A stretch of DNA of 64,000 bases from Hypericum androsaemum (lineage: Eukaryota; Streptophyta; Magnoliopsida; Malpighiales; Hypericaceae). The position numbers and the translations under genes were made by a program. Positions 33,014 to 45,143 of this stretch are shown piece after piece (position 1 is the stretch's first letter; every line of letters begins with the position of its first letter). The DNA lies in the NCBI GenBank assembly GCA_963995505.1, contig OZ023181.1, forward strand, positions 21,448,221-21,512,220. Reading direction: 5' to 3'. The notes beneath the pieces are model-generated. The model was not told the origin of the DNA and did not search any database. It saw nothing but the letters and a program-made list of their open reading frames with translations.

Positions 33014-36004
33014 AAGATGGCCAGAAACAGGCCTTATGCCGTTCAGGCCTTGCACTGTTGTTCATTGCAAAGGGTATGAAATGGGCATGACTCTCTGTAC
33101 AAAATGGGCAACTGTTGGGCTTCAAACCGGCCTACTAACAAGCGAAAGTACCGACCAAGGAGAGCCCATATCGAGTTGGCAACAAATATAATCCAAAAAT
33201 ACAGATTTCAAATCTTGGAAAACAAAAAAAAATCAATTTTTTGCCACCTTTTGTGATTTTCCCAAATAGGCCACATAAATTGTCTTTTACACTTAATACT
33301 AAATGAAGTTAAAAATGTTATTTTTTAAAATTATTTGATATCGAATACCGGTCAATTGATCCACACTCAATTCACACATGGTCACATGATCAAACGCAGA
33401 TAAAAAAAACTCTCTGCAACGAATATTAATAAAGCAGCATCCGTAAAATTCAAACTCACCAATATAGTTAGTTAGAATATTTTGTCCCATGTATAAAAAA
33501 ATTGTGTAATCGTCGGGCTTAGAGTTTTTTCGAGATATTTATTAAAAAAAATTATGATATGTATAATATCAATCAAACTATTTAAAACTTAAAAGTATCC
33601 GAATAGACTATTAACGATATAATTTTGTCCAAGTACGTAAGCTTATTGGTTGGAAAAAATAAACCTAGCGTTTTTTTTTGTAAGTCGCAGCGTTGATGTC
33701 ATAGTCATTTTAAGGAAAGAGGGTTGCATAATCATTGATCTCCGACCACAGAGGAACGGCCATGAGATATTTATAGGCTTTTTTTTCTGGTCATTGGAAG
33801 AGGAAGTCTCGCCGAATGCGAATCCGCCGTCAAAAGCAAGCAGATCGTAAATGTGCGAACCTCGTTAGCCGATTAGTCTCACTCGCTAAGGGGCCAAATT
33901 TGGTGGCCCATAGGAATTAATGTAAATTAAAATTATTATGCATATAAATTAATATCATTTTACTGAGGTAAATTTAGTAGTTCTCATTTATGGGACTAAA
34001 ATAAATTAATATCACGATCATATGTAAACCAAAGTTATTACACATGCAAACTAATATCACACATTATACTAATATCACACATTATATCACACCAATGAGC
34101 CAAAACTTGGTGTTCGCTGGTTGCATATGTCCGTCATGGATGTGAACCCGGAAACAGACAACCAAAAACTAGACAATTAATATTATCGAGTATTCAGACA
34201 CTACCATATTCACTAATCTACTATATGTTTATCTTGCCATCATAGATCCACTTGATACCATGAACAAATTTTTGTATCCTACGTCAAATTTACAGAATAA
34301 TGCTATTTAAATACTTTTTTTATTACACGTCTGATTTTTTTTATTTAACAGCTTTTTGTGCCGTTAAGTTACATGCATTTTAAATTTTTTTTTGAAATTG
34401 TTTGGTTTCATAATTCAAACATCTCAAACCCACTATTTGATATTCTAAATTTGAACCAAATATGACAACAAATGGGTGTCTCAAATCAGATTTTTTTTTA
34501 TAACGTTCATGTTGTGCACTTTTCACTATGATAATATTAGTGTCTGAATAATTCTAGAGCAGTAGTCGGTGGGTCAATTCTCATCCTTGCGAAAATGGCA
34601 AAACTTTATTTAGAAAGGGAACAAAACTCAATATCGTCTAGAGCCACAGGGTTTAGGTCAACCTGCATAAATTTTATCCAAAAAAATATTAGTGTTCTGA
34701 TTAATTCTAGAAATTTTTTGAGTATTTTTATAATTTATAGTTTTTTATATATAGCATGTCACGAGTCTCATCATTCAATGCATGAACCAGGACATTACAA
34801 TATTTCCTTTTATTCCCAATAAAGCTAGTGCAGGATTGTGCATGAACCAGAACACAAATTTCTTATTTGAGACGGAACCAGAATACATATAATACATGCA
34901 CATAAATTCACAAAAAAAACGTTGAATTTCGTGACAAATGTGTAGATCAGCTGCCGCAATTGGGTATATAATATTATCTAAACTATCCAATTAATAAACT
35001 TCCTTGAAGTCAATTAACGACACACTTCGCAACTACAAGTGGGTCAGTGACATTCAACAACGTCCAGGACTTAAAAGAGGACTGATTCAGCGGCAACGAT
35101 AAATTAATTATTGAATGACCACAGTAGTAAATAAGATGAAGACCACTAGGTTCCCGATTCCTTGAACCAGGAAAAAATTGCCCAAAATAATTATTTTCAA
35201 TAAAACTGGACAACATTTTCCAGCATTGACGTCATAATTGATCAAGCCAAAAGGGGCCGACGGCCTGCTGATAAATATACTACAAAAAATTTACTCGCTG
35301 TGTAATGTAATTTACTTTTCTGATCAAATTAGAGAAAATTGGACAGTGTGCTTCAAAATAAACTATACCTTATCGATAAAATTGAAAAAAGAGAGAATCT
35401 GATTACATAGAATACACTGTATAGATATAGAATGCTGAAGTTTTATTAATCAAATATATTAATTTATATTTGTAATAATAACAAATACTAAATTTTGGTA
35501 GCTTCACGGGCACCTTAGGGACGAAGGGTGACAAAGGCGGCCAATTAGAACGACAAGAGGACGCGGCACGCTTGGCGAAAGCTGAGTAGCTGACTACTCT
35601 TTTTGGTTGAAGTGGGGCCAAGAGAAAATAATAAAGATATTTTTGTCATATAAAAGACAAAATAAGATGATAAGTTAAAATATGTACTTCACGAGACTTT
35701 TTTGATAACTAAATTTTGTATATTCAATGAAAAAAAATTTACAGTATGTCTAATAACTCACAAAATTTACAGGTATTTACTTTACGAGTAAGCTAATTAT
35801 ACTTCACGGGATCTATCAATTGACGTGGGATTAATATTGTTTAAATTGATATTTAAGGATCAATTTCTAAACATGTAAAAATAATATGATTGTTTATATA
35901 ACATTTTCCGACTAAATTTATTATTAATTCAGTTTGGACTATATTTTGTATAGATTATTTTAACAGCGTCCAATGCTAAGTTGTGCGACCCAAAAAAATA
36001 ATAT
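33014..36004. other. Intergenic DNA, no gene seen
   Basis: AT-rich, only short frames. Around 33950-34090 there are several degenerate aatatcac-type units (on the minus strand gatattagttt) that recall the 22-bp minisatellite core and may be a third, eroded trace. No RNA gene or transposon ends that I can support. Confidence 0.35.
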
Positions 36005-36013
36005 TATTAAATA

Positions 36014-36950
36014 GAAAAAACTAAAATACCCTGTAGTGTTATACTTTTTTACTTTAGTACTACGTAGATTGACTTTTTTTTAGGCGACAGAGATTTTCGA
36101 AAGTGACACTATTGGTGACAATTTTTTAACCAGAGTTAATTTTTCTAACTAGATCATACGTACCAGCGCCACGTCATCTCCACGTGGTATTTTTCTATCT
36201 TACGTGACGATGACATGCCAAAATTACAAAACTCCAAATTTTCTAACCCCAATTAAAAACCTAAACCCAAAAAAATTTAGTTGCCCCCCTCCCCTCTCTC
36301 TCCGTTGTAGCTACGAAGCCGCGGGGGCGACCGGTGGTCTTGTCTCCCATGAAATCCCGCCTATGAAACATGCTGTCTTTACACCATTTCTTCGGAAAAG
36401 ATCTAATGGGGAAGGGGAGGGTGGGGGGTTTACTACGCCTTCCCTTCATTGGAAAAGGATCGTTTCTTTATTGTTGTTTTCGCCTTTTTTTTTTGCAGGA
36501 GCTTGATGGGTACATCGTGAATTGGTCAAAACTTGGGAGATAAGAATTAGGTTGGTGGTTTTAGTGTTTGATGTTAATGGGTTCGCTTCACATTTTGCTC
36601 AAGGGGACTGTAAAGTATTTTTGTGGGTTCGAGGGAGGGAAGAGGTTGTGAGCGAGGGAGGGGGGAGGGGCAACTAAATTTTTTTGTGTTTGGGTTTTTT
36701 TATTAGTGTTAGAAAAATTGAAGTTTTGTAATATTGTCATGTCATTGTCACGTAAGATAGAAAAATACGATGCAAAGATGATGTGGCGCTGGTTTGTATA
36801 GTCTGATTGAAAAAATTAACTCGGGTTAAAAAATTGTCACCAATAGTGTCACTTTTCGAAAACATCTGTCACCTAAAAAGAAAAAATCAAACTACATAGT
36901 ACTAAGATAAAAAAGTATAAAATTACGGAATATTTTAATGAACTTTTCCC
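36014..36950. mobile_element. Mutator-like element of a second family (perfect 9-bp TSD)
   Basis: Inverted arms of nearly 300 bases: the left arm (from gaaaaaactaaaatacc) is repeated in inverse order up to ...gaacttttccc at 36950. Both arms share gtgacactattggtgaca, atgacatg and cccctccc cores. The flanks are an identical tattaaata (36005-36013 and 36951-36959). The 370-base centre holds a plus frame (36204-36506) with no known domain. The arms differ from those of MULE-1 to MULE-3, so this is a separate family. Confidence 0.85.
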
Positions 36951-36959
36951 TATTAAATA

Positions 36960-38028
36960 TGGAGATAATCCGCACTGCGAATCTGTGAAGGTGTGAACCA
37001 CGTGCAGCTGCTCATTGTGGGACCTGGCTCGATTGACCTTTTCTCGAATGTTTCCTGCTCGCCCACGTTTTTATTGCCTCCTCAGTACGCGGTACTCTCT
37101 CTCGCACTCGTCGCCATTACTGATTTTTTAATAAAAAACTGGACTGGTATTTGGACTCTAGTCATTTTTCCCTAAAAAAAATTATAGTCATTTTCAGTAC
37201 CCACTTTACCCCTTTCTAATAATATTAGAATAAGTGTTCTTTGGTCATACCATGATAATTAATTAAATATTGCGATTTCTTCTTTGTGAGGCTTTTTTTG
37301 TAAAATTTTCATGGTATTTTGGCGACTTGCATATTATTATTATTATATGATTTGAAAATGTCTGATCGAAGAAATGATGAGAATGTTTGATACGAAAACG
37401 TATATATGTATCGTATCCTTCTACCAAAAAAATGCAGAGCGTATCCTCCTCTGCGCATTGGTCATCTTTTTTGAATTAAAATGTTCTCAGCGCCAGTAGA
37501 TAAATTTTATAGTTGAGTTTAGAGCACAGAATATGGTGCTCAAATTCACTGATCGCCATAAAAAAAACGTAAACCACGTTGCCTATAATTTCAAAAGGTC
37601 AACTCCACAAACTCTCTTCAATTTTTTGGTAGATTCTACCGTTAAAAAAAATGGTAGATTCTTTTGTGGTAATAAGATCACAACTATTAATTACGATACA
37701 ATGTGGTTCCAGATTTTAGGAACTAGAAATCCTCTGTTTTCGTAAACTCCGTGCGCGAGGTAATGCAATCAACAACTCCCATAAAAGAAATTGTGGAAAT
37801 CGATAAACCAAAATTGAAGCCGAATTCTCATAGTTTATTTATATTATTTATTTTCGAGCTCCAATTTTTGAGAGTTTTGTACTATAGGTTGATCAAGTCA
37901 AATTTAAAATTATATTAGTTGGTTTAATAAATTTTAAAAGATAAATTTAGACTTAAAAAGTAGGTTTAGACAGTGATTGCTTTTTTTTAGGCGAAAATGA
38001 CAACAATATAATTAAAAGCAACTTGCTT
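36960..38028. other. Intergenic DNA, no gene seen
   Basis: AT-rich with short random frames (up to 70 residues). No repeats with clear ends and no RNA gene seen. Confidence 0.35.
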
Positions 38029-38294
38029 AAGAGCGTTCCCAACGTGATTAAATTAAAAGACGTTAAATGGCTCGACAGAATTGTGCAGCTGTCAAATAAA
38101 ATTACCGGTGATTAATTTAATATTTGGGGTAGAGGTTTTTTTTTCATGACGGACGAGATATATTTAAGCGTGCCTGGACATTTTAAAATTGTAATGATTA
38201 GGTGTTCTGCTTACATCACTCTCCAGGCTAGGCGTGTCGTTAATTAATGCGAGTGTAAAATTGCATCTAGCAGAATTAACGTTTAGACGCTCTT
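38029..38294. mobile_element. Small MITE with gagcgt termini
   Basis: Starts aagagcgttcccaacgt and ends aacgtttagacgctctt, an inverted terminus of about 15 bases with mismatches around 236 bases of AT-rich sequence. The gagcrttcccaac-type end is common among plant MITEs. I see no secure target duplication, so the superfamily is not assigned. Confidence 0.5.
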
Positions 38295-40010
38295 GCTCTG
38301 CAGCAGTATTTCCTAGTAAAATTTATCGTAAAAACTTGCAATCTAAATTTCGTAGTAGTATGAGAGAATGCTATATGTAAATACTATTAACATTATTAAA
38401 AATTCTTTATAAAAAAATCAAAAAATAGTGAAGAATATGTCGGTATTTTGCGAATAATTTTTAAAATATGACAAATAACGAGTTGAAATAATTTGAAACA
38501 AAATAATATAAAATATTTATTACAAAAACTTTACAATTATTTAAAAATATCAGAGGTTGAATATGGATTATTGGGTTAAATGTTTAGCCCAAAATCAGTA
38601 TTTTACAATTGAGCCCGACAAAAAACAGGACGACCCAATCAAGGGATTACCAATAACTATACATTTGCAACAATTTCCATGTCCAACACTACTATTTCTG
38701 CTAATTGTTAACCTTATATGTGTTTTCCCTTCCAACCCATTCCTTTTGTTCTTTTAGCTACATCTAAAATCGACCAGCTTTGTCTTGAGATTTTTTAGTT
38801 TGACGCTTCTTGGACAGGTAATTTACTATATATAGATATTTCATAAGTAGACAAAATTATATAATTGATCTACTTATATCGTGTCGTTGAAATGCACAAA
38901 CTTACAATATGTTTTTTCAATCTAAACGTTACAATTACCGACGTGTACGTTTATCCGACCCAGGTGATACTCTCGCGTGATATTGCCTAACTAACACGTA
39001 ACGAGTGTGTTAATATATATTCATTGATATTAGTAAATAAAACGTGAAATCACTTGTTTAGTTATTAATTAAGTACGAAATGTCAAATGAGCTAGCTTCT
39101 AGGCAAATACGAGCCATTAATCCATGTTGAAATAGTGCATTAATAAGTGGACGTTGAGTGGATTTTGTATTGTTTTAGCAGTGTTAACAAGATTTTTTCT
39201 TGGTAGCTGTTTTTTATATTGCGGTTTGCAACTACAAAATTTATGATGAGGTTATCGACTACAAAATTTTGCTGCCGTGCACAGAGATTCTACACTCGTA
39301 GATTGTAAATAATAGTTACCGTTAATAAAAAAATTACTTATAAAAAATAATGCACTAACAAAGCCACTCGAAGAGATCTCTTCTGACGTAATTAATATAT
39401 ATTGAGTGGAAGTTATTAAGAATACATAAATGTTAAATATTTTGTGTAAAAATTTTATTATTATTCAAATATCCTAACAGATTCGAAGCTGGATCTGAAT
39501 TAGTCGTTTCAGAAGGGTGTCCAGATATCAAGTATTTTTTAAAAGACCAATATTACAAACTCATAAATAAAGCATGATCACTATCCCGAAAACCTATATA
39601 ACATTCTAACACATTTTCCCAAATTTAACGTATTAATACACAATAAATATCGTACACATAATCCCTAAACCAAACCGCTAGACCATCCGGAGGCCAATCG
39701 ATTCCCTCTTTGACAGGAAACAGAGACTAATTAAACGCCCAAACCCTGGAGCCCCTGAAAGAAAGAGGGAGAACCCTAAATTAGGAACTAAGTGAGTGAG
39801 ATAGAGAGAGTCTACGATCCTATTTTCTTGACAAAATAATTTTAACACCACTCCCTTGCTTTTACTTAATTGTCTGACGCGGCAGTGAGGTTCGAGTCCA
39901 AGTAAAATAGTGGATGGTGAGAGTATATAAGTAAAGAAAAAGAAATACTCAAATACTCTTTAATCTTCGTGGTTTTAATGGTAGAGAAAGGATATATAGT
40001 GCAACACACC
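38295..40010. other. Intergenic DNA, no gene seen
   Basis: AT-rich sequence with only short frames. No promoter, RNA gene or element end that I can support. Confidence 0.35.
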
Positions 40011-40352
40011 GGATTTGGTTCTAGACCCTCTTTTATAGGACCGTTTCCAAAAATTGAATCATTTTATCATAACTGTTCGAACCATTTCATTATAATTAGT
40101 CGAACCATTATATCATAACTGACCAACTAAGCGCGTGTCGAACCATTGTATCGTAACTGACAAACCCAGCGTGTGTTCCACGACGTGTTCCTGGGCAAAC
40201 CATTCGGGACTGCTTCGGGCGAACCATTCCATCATAATTGGGCGAATCATTCCATCATAACTGGGTGAACTATTACATCATAACTGACCAACCCAATACG
40301 TATTCCAGGACGGTCCTGGAACGTTTTACACGTCCAGGACCGAATCTGATTC
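40011..40352. mobile_element. Inverted-end element with internal ~20-45 bp repeats
   Basis: The left end ggatttggttctagac matches the complement of the right end (gtccaggaccgaatctgattcc) with mismatches. The interior is built of recurring units such as gaaccattatatcataactg (about 40075-40290, roughly seven degenerate copies), plus a palindrome-like ccaggacggtcctgg. No frame. Likely a small non-autonomous element with an internal minisatellite; boundaries are approximate. Confidence 0.5.
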
Positions 40353-40609
40353 CATTATGAACTGAGAGAGTCAATCTAATTTTGTTTGGTGCGATGATAG
40401 AGCATTAATTAATACATCAGATCTCATCACAAATTTGTGGTTTAACACATTGTGACAAAAATAATAATAGGACGAGTGATCTAATTTTTATTTGGTAAAA
40501 ATTTATTTTAGTATCCTGTAGTTATGATCTTAGACACTCTATTATCTTGTGGTTTCAAAATGTTTGATCAAGTAAAGAGTTTTCTCTAGTTGACACTCTA
40601 CTATTTGAA

Positions 40610-40795
40610 TAACTTTTTGGATATAAATATCCTCAAGTATAATTAAATTAAAAATTTAAAAATAATAAAAAAATGTTACGACAACAACGAGAGAATTTTT
40701 TTCATATATTATTTTAGATTTATTTTGATGGATAATTTATAATCAATTTTTTTAAATTATACATGAGGATATTTATGCCAAAAAGTTATTAAGTA
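40610..40795. repeat. Short inverted repeat, possible eroded foldback
   Basis: gaataactttttggatataaa plus tatcctcaagtataatt near 40610-40650 is repeated inverted near 40755-40795 (aattatacatgaggatattt, then gccaaaaagttattaagt). The AT-rich spacer is about 100 bases. It abuts the next element at 40797. Confidence 0.55.
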
Positions 40796-40796
40796 C

Positions 40797-41316
40797 TGAA
40801 CCGGGAAAACAAAATGGGGTCGCGGTCCGGGGTTCGGATTGGGTACGGAGTGAAGGAATTGATTCCGTACGGTTTTGACTGAAGGGGGACCGCAGCGGCA
40901 AGCTTAGGTATGTGACAATGGCAAACGCAGTTATGTGATAATGGCAAGTGCAGTTATGTGATAATGACATTTGTTTGTGTGAAAACGGCAAGTCCCCGTT
41001 GATGATAATGGCACGCATAATTTTTTTTATTTTGGTCCCCCATGTTTTAGCATTTTTGCAAAAAGGTCACACTGGCATGCACTGTTATGTGATACTGGCG
41101 TATGCTGTTATGTGATACTGGCGTACGCTGTTATGTAATAATGGCATTTGTATCTGGCATGTGTTTGTGCATGGCTTTTTTCATTTTGGTTTCCGTATTT
41201 TAGCGCGTTTGCAAAAAAATTTCCGCGTATCTTCATTCAAAACGGTTCAAAATAGTAGTATTCCGTACCCAATCCATACTCCGCGGTCCGGGCTAGTTTC
41301 GTCGAAACCGTTCCGA
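40797..41316. mobile_element. Foldback-type element ending ~190 bp before the MYC2-like ATG
   Basis: The left arm (gaaccgggaaaac to about 40890, with cgcggtccgg, ggattgggtacgga and cggttttgactgaag) is repeated in inverse order at about 41230-41310 (ttcattcaaaacggtt, tccgtacccaatcc, ccgcggtccgg, gaaaccg). Between the arms lie tandem units of about 22 bases, gcagttatgtgataatggcaa and ctgttatgtgatactggcgta. No frame. The target duplication is not clear, so the ends are approximate. Confidence 0.65.
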
Positions 41317-41505
41317 CCACTTCCTAATCCTCCACGCCCTCTGATTGATAGTTTTGCGGGCCCCACCTAACCAACTAACTTGTAAATTCAGCTCATTTTT
41401 CAATCCCCCAAAATAAATTCCCCAAAAGCTCTCCTCCCTCTTCTTCCACCACCACATCTCCTCCCCACCACCAACCGAAACGCCACCGTTTCCACCTGAT
41501 AGTAT

Positions 41506-43305
41506 ATGAACCTGTGGACGGACGACAACGCGTCCGTGATGGAGGCGTTCATGAACACCACCTCTGATCTGTGGCCCCCACCCCCTCCACATCAGCACTA
41601 CCACCAGCAGTCCTCCGGCTCGAACTCGGCTCAGCACCAGCCGCCGCTTTTCAACCAGGAGCGGCTCCAGCAGCGGCTCCAGTCCCTCATCGACGGCTCC
41701 CGCGAGAGCTGGACCTACGCCATCTACTGGCAGTCATCCTACGACTACGCCACGTCATCCACCGTCCTCGGCTGGGGCGACGGTTACTACAAGGGCGACG
41801 CCCACAAGCCCAAACATGTGTCCTCCTCCGCTGCCGATCAGGACCACCGCCGGAAGGTCCTCCGAGAGCTGAACTCACTCATCGCCGGCCCCGCCGACGA
41901 AGCCGTCGACGAGGAGGTCACCGACACCGAGTGGTTCTTCCTCTTGTCCATGACGCAGTCGTTCCTCAACGGGACGGGGCTGGCTGGCCAGGCCTTCTTC
42001 AGCGGGGCCCCTGCCTGGGTCTCCGGCCCGGACCGCCTATCCGGGTCGGGATGCGAGCGGGCCCGCCAGGGGAACATCTTCGGCCTTCACACCATGGTGT
42101 GGGTCCCCTCTGGGAGCGGGGTCCTCGAGCTTGGGTCCACCGACTCCGTCCCCCTCAACCCCGATCTAATTGGGAAGGTTAGGGTTTGGTTCAATTTTAA
42201 TCGGTCCGATCCGGGCGGGCCGTCCTGGCCTCCGGAGCAGGGCGAGAACGACCCGTCCTCGCTCTGGATCAACGATCCGGAGGCTTCCAATCACAAGGAG
42301 GGAACCCCTGCTGTTCCTTCTAGTAGCTTGGGGGAAACCCCTAATCCGAAACCCGGTGGTGGTGGCGGTCTGCATTCGAAAGAGTTGAACTTTGGGGAGT
42401 TCGGGAACTCGCCTTTCTTCAAGCCGGAGTCCGGGGAGATTCTGAATTTCGGGGAGAGTGCGAAGAGGAGTACTGCTTGTAGTGTTGCCAATGCGAATTT
42501 CATTGCATCGGAGGAGAGTAACAAGAAGAAGAGGTCGCCCGGGTCTAGAGGGAGTAACGAGGATGGGATGTTGTCGTTTAGTTCTGGCGTGATCTTGGCT
42601 TCCTCTGGAGGGGGGAAGTCTGGAGGGGTTGGGACAACTGGTTGTGGGGATTCCGATCATTCTGATTTGGAGGCGTCGGTTGTTAGGGAGGCTGATAGTA
42701 GTCTGGTTGTGGAGCCGGAGAAGAGGCCAAGGAAACGCGGGAGGAAGCCTGCCAATGGGAGGGAGGAGCCTTTGAATCATGTTGAAGCCGAGAGGCAGAG
42801 GAGGGAGAAGCTTAACCAGAGGTTCTATGCTTTGAGAGCTGTTGTTCCTAATGTGTCGAAGATGGATAAGGCCTCGTTGCTGGGAGATGCCATCACCTAT
42901 ATTAAAGAGCTGACATCGAAGCTGAAGTTGGTGGAGTCCGAGAAGGAGGAGTTGGAGAAGCAAGTGGATTGTATCAAGGAGTCTGGTGGGAGAGACTCGC
43001 GGTCTTCGGGTCCGGATTCTTCTTACCAAGAGCTCAAGGTGTTGAACAAGATCAGTGACATAAATATTGATGTGAAGATCAGTGGATCCGATGTGATAAT
43101 AAATATCCAATGTAATAAGAAGAACCACCCGGCAGCGAGGTTGATGTCAGCTCTCAGAGAATTGGATCTCGATGTTCTACACGCGAGTGTCTCAGTCATG
43201 AACGATTTGATGATCCAACAAGCTAACGTCAAGATGGGAAGCCGGTTCTACAGTCAGGAGCAGCTCCGAATAGCCTTAATTAACAAAGTTGGGGACCCCA
43301 GGTAG
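41506..43305 (+). CDS. MYC2: MYC2/3/4-clade bHLH transcription factor
   Basis: Intronless 599-residue factor of the jasmonate-response clade; members bind G-box (CACGTG) DNA and are held inactive by JAZ repressors. The start [15 protein letters not shown] is the conserved clade N-terminus. The bHLH-MYC_N region (about 50-235) contains the JAZ-interaction stretch [18 protein letters not shown] and [10 protein letters not shown], with D92 at the site equivalent to the MYC2/MYC3 aspartate whose change weakens JAZ binding, and the activation segment [16 protein letters not shown]. Then [21 protein letters not shown]. The basic region begins [21 protein letters not shown]425, E429 and R433 are the DNA-contact residues, followed by helix-loop-helix and leucine-rich helix to about 485. 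The last 75 residues form the ACT-like domain. Length is nearer MYC3/MYC4 than most MYC2 orthologs, so the exact subclade is open. Coding DNA is GC-rich against AT-rich flanks. Confidence 0.93.
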   Translation: MNLWTDDNASVMEAFMNTTSDLWPPPPPHQHYHQQSSGSNSAQHQPPLFNQERLQQRLQSLIDGSRESWTYAIYWQSSYDYATSSTVLGWGDGYYKGDAHKPKHVSSSAADQDHRRKVLRELNSLIAGPADEAVDEEVTDTEWFFLLSMTQSFLNGTGLAGQAFFSGAPAWVSGPDRLSGSGCERARQGNIFGLHTMVWVPSGSGVLELGSTDSVPLNPDLIGKVRVWFNFNRSDPGGPSWPPEQGENDPSSLWINDPEASNHKEGTPAVPSSSLGETPNPKPGGGGGLHSKELNFGEFGNSPFFKPESGEILNFGESAKRSTACSVANANFIASEESNKKKRSPGSRGSNEDGMLSFSSGVILASSGGGKSGGVGTTGCGDSDHSDLEASVVREADSSLVVEPEKRPRKRGRKPANGREEPLNHVEAERQRREKLNQRFYALRAVVPNVSKMDKASLLGDAITYIKELTSKLKLVESEKEELEKQVDCIKESGGRDSRSSGPDSSYQELKVLNKISDINIDVKISGSDVIINIQCNKKNHPAARLMSALRELDLDVLHASVSVMNDLMIQQANVKMGSRFYSQEQLRIALINKVGDPR

Positions 43306-45138
43306 GCTAATGACAATGAGTGCAGGATCATCAGCTGCTGTTGAGGTGTTTTGGGGACATTTTGAGGCTTCCCGGTAAACGCAGGCCCTGTATTACTGTA
43401 TCCGCCGTTAATCGCTAGCTTATTTGTAGTTGTGTAGCTTGAGCTTATAGGGCTGCTTAAGCTGAGGAGCTGAATTGCTGAGCTTTCAATGTATGTAGGT
43501 TTTTGAGGCTCCAGTCATGTTTAAGATCAGTAGTAGCTTTGTGGTAAATTTCAGCACCTAATGTATATAGCTATAAATTGGAACCTGATGAATTTACTGG
43601 GTTTGATCATTTGATTTAGTGAAGTCATTCAGACATTGCATCTTCTATTGATGGAAACTCGTCACTTGAAGCAGTCACTGAATTGTATGTATCTGAAAGA
43701 TTGATGCAAGTGAATATACTATTTAGCTCGAACGTGAATTATTTGGCCCGTTTCGATAAATAACGAGAACCCTTTTCAAATGTTCAGAAAAGCCTGAAGC
43801 CTCTCAGAGGGAAACCAATTTTAGCTTTAATGTTGTTCAGTTAACTATATTAACCTGAAGTTTTAGGATGTTCTTTCCCCATTGGCTTGCTTTTATTCGC
43901 CTAGACAGATTCGTTCGTTCCTTCCCAAAACAGTACAGGATTTCTAATCCTTCATCCTTACTTAGCGACATCTCAAAAGTCATTTATTTCCCACGTGAAG
44001 ATGCCTTTAATAGCATCAAATTCCAGAAAATGGTTCACTGGACTTGGTCGGTCTAGTCTCTACTTTCTCTCCTATTTGTCGGTAGCTAGACAGCTCTAGT
44101 TTGAGCACGTGAAACGTGGGTTTTAGAGTCCAGAATTAGCAGTGTACAAGCTAAAAAAATGCACACCATTTCTGTCCGTTTATCAAATGGGAACCCTTTG
44201 ATGGGCATTAAAAAGGGTTGCCCTAGTGGGTTTTGGTCACTTTTGCCTCACCATTCTTTTTCTTTTTTAGTAACAACTAATTATACTTGGAAATTCACAT
44301 GTTCGATCAATCTAAACTCAAGTTGGACAAATTTGTAATAGATGGTCAAGCTTTCTCTATCAAATATTTTAAAATTTTGATTTCAAGACATCTGATTAAA
44401 CTAAAACGACGCTAACCAAAAAGAGGGAGAAAGAATCACATGATTTGAGTGTCCTTTGACTCTTGGTAAGTGCTGTTCTTGGTTCTATGATTGATCTTTT
44501 ATAGCTTAAAATGTCCAAAAGTGCGTAGATTCCGGAGAAAGCGTCGTATACGAAGCCCTTTGAAGATCAGCTTTAAAACTTTTTCCTCCATTTGGAATGA
44601 AAAGGAACCAGAAGCTGCACCATAGCTCTTCACTGTTTGGCCACGTGACCCATTTTTTGTTTTCCCAGCTCCTTGATGATGGACTTTGTTTGAGTATTGA
44701 GAGGCCGAGGACGGAGAAGTGTCTGAAGAGGTAATTAGCACATGGGAATTGCACAACGAGTAAAGTTCCCTTGAAAATGAATTACCCATAGTAATCACAG
44801 GAGACAAAGAAATAGTACAAGAGGGTGATGTGAACTACTTGATGTAAGATAGATTCGCGTCAAAAAAAATGAAAATTTTAACCAATTTCGAACTTAAAAT
44901 ATCTCAGTAAACTAGAGCAAACATGTAACTTCATGTAAAAACCTGTGGTCGGTTTCTCCTTGTAATATTATAAATGACCAGCACTAACTTGCCCACCTTA
45001 TTTTGTAAGGATTTGTTCCTTACTTAAAGTGCCTTCACACAGTGAGACTTCAAAATTAAAGTGGGAGTTCTATTATAAATATGATCATTATTAATTTATC
45101 TCAACCATCATGGAATTATTCTCAAGCATATAATCCTG
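43306..45138. other. 3' flank of the MYC2-like gene and intergenic DNA
   Basis: The first 300 bases look like 3' untranslated region (tgtatgtaggtttttgagg, aatgtatatagc). A CACGTG lies at about 43991. Apart from a small minus frame (listed separately) I see no gene before the copia target site at 45139. Confidence 0.4.
44499..44789 (-). CDS. Small open frame, unknown (96 aa)
   Basis: An ATG at 44789 opens a 96-residue frame starting MGNSFSRELYSLC, with a serine-rich middle and a basic end (FKGLRIRRFLRNLRTFG). MGNS would be a possible N-myristoylation start. No known family, no clear promoter and no intron evidence, so it may be a chance frame. Another frame on the same strand overlaps it. Confidence 0.2.
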   Translation of the reverse strand: MGNSFSRELYSLCNSHVLITSSDTSPSSASQYSNKVHHQGAGKTKNGSRGQTVKSYGAASGSFSFQMEEKVLKLIFKGLRIRRFLRNLRTFGHFKL

Positions 45139-45143
45139 TATAC

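Noticed and set aside
42166..43128. 320-residue minus-strand frame inside the MYC2-like gene, and a 203-residue plus frame at 41571-42182
   Set aside because: Shadows of a GC-rich coding sequence whose true frame has all bHLH-MYC_N, bHLH and ACT-like motifs.
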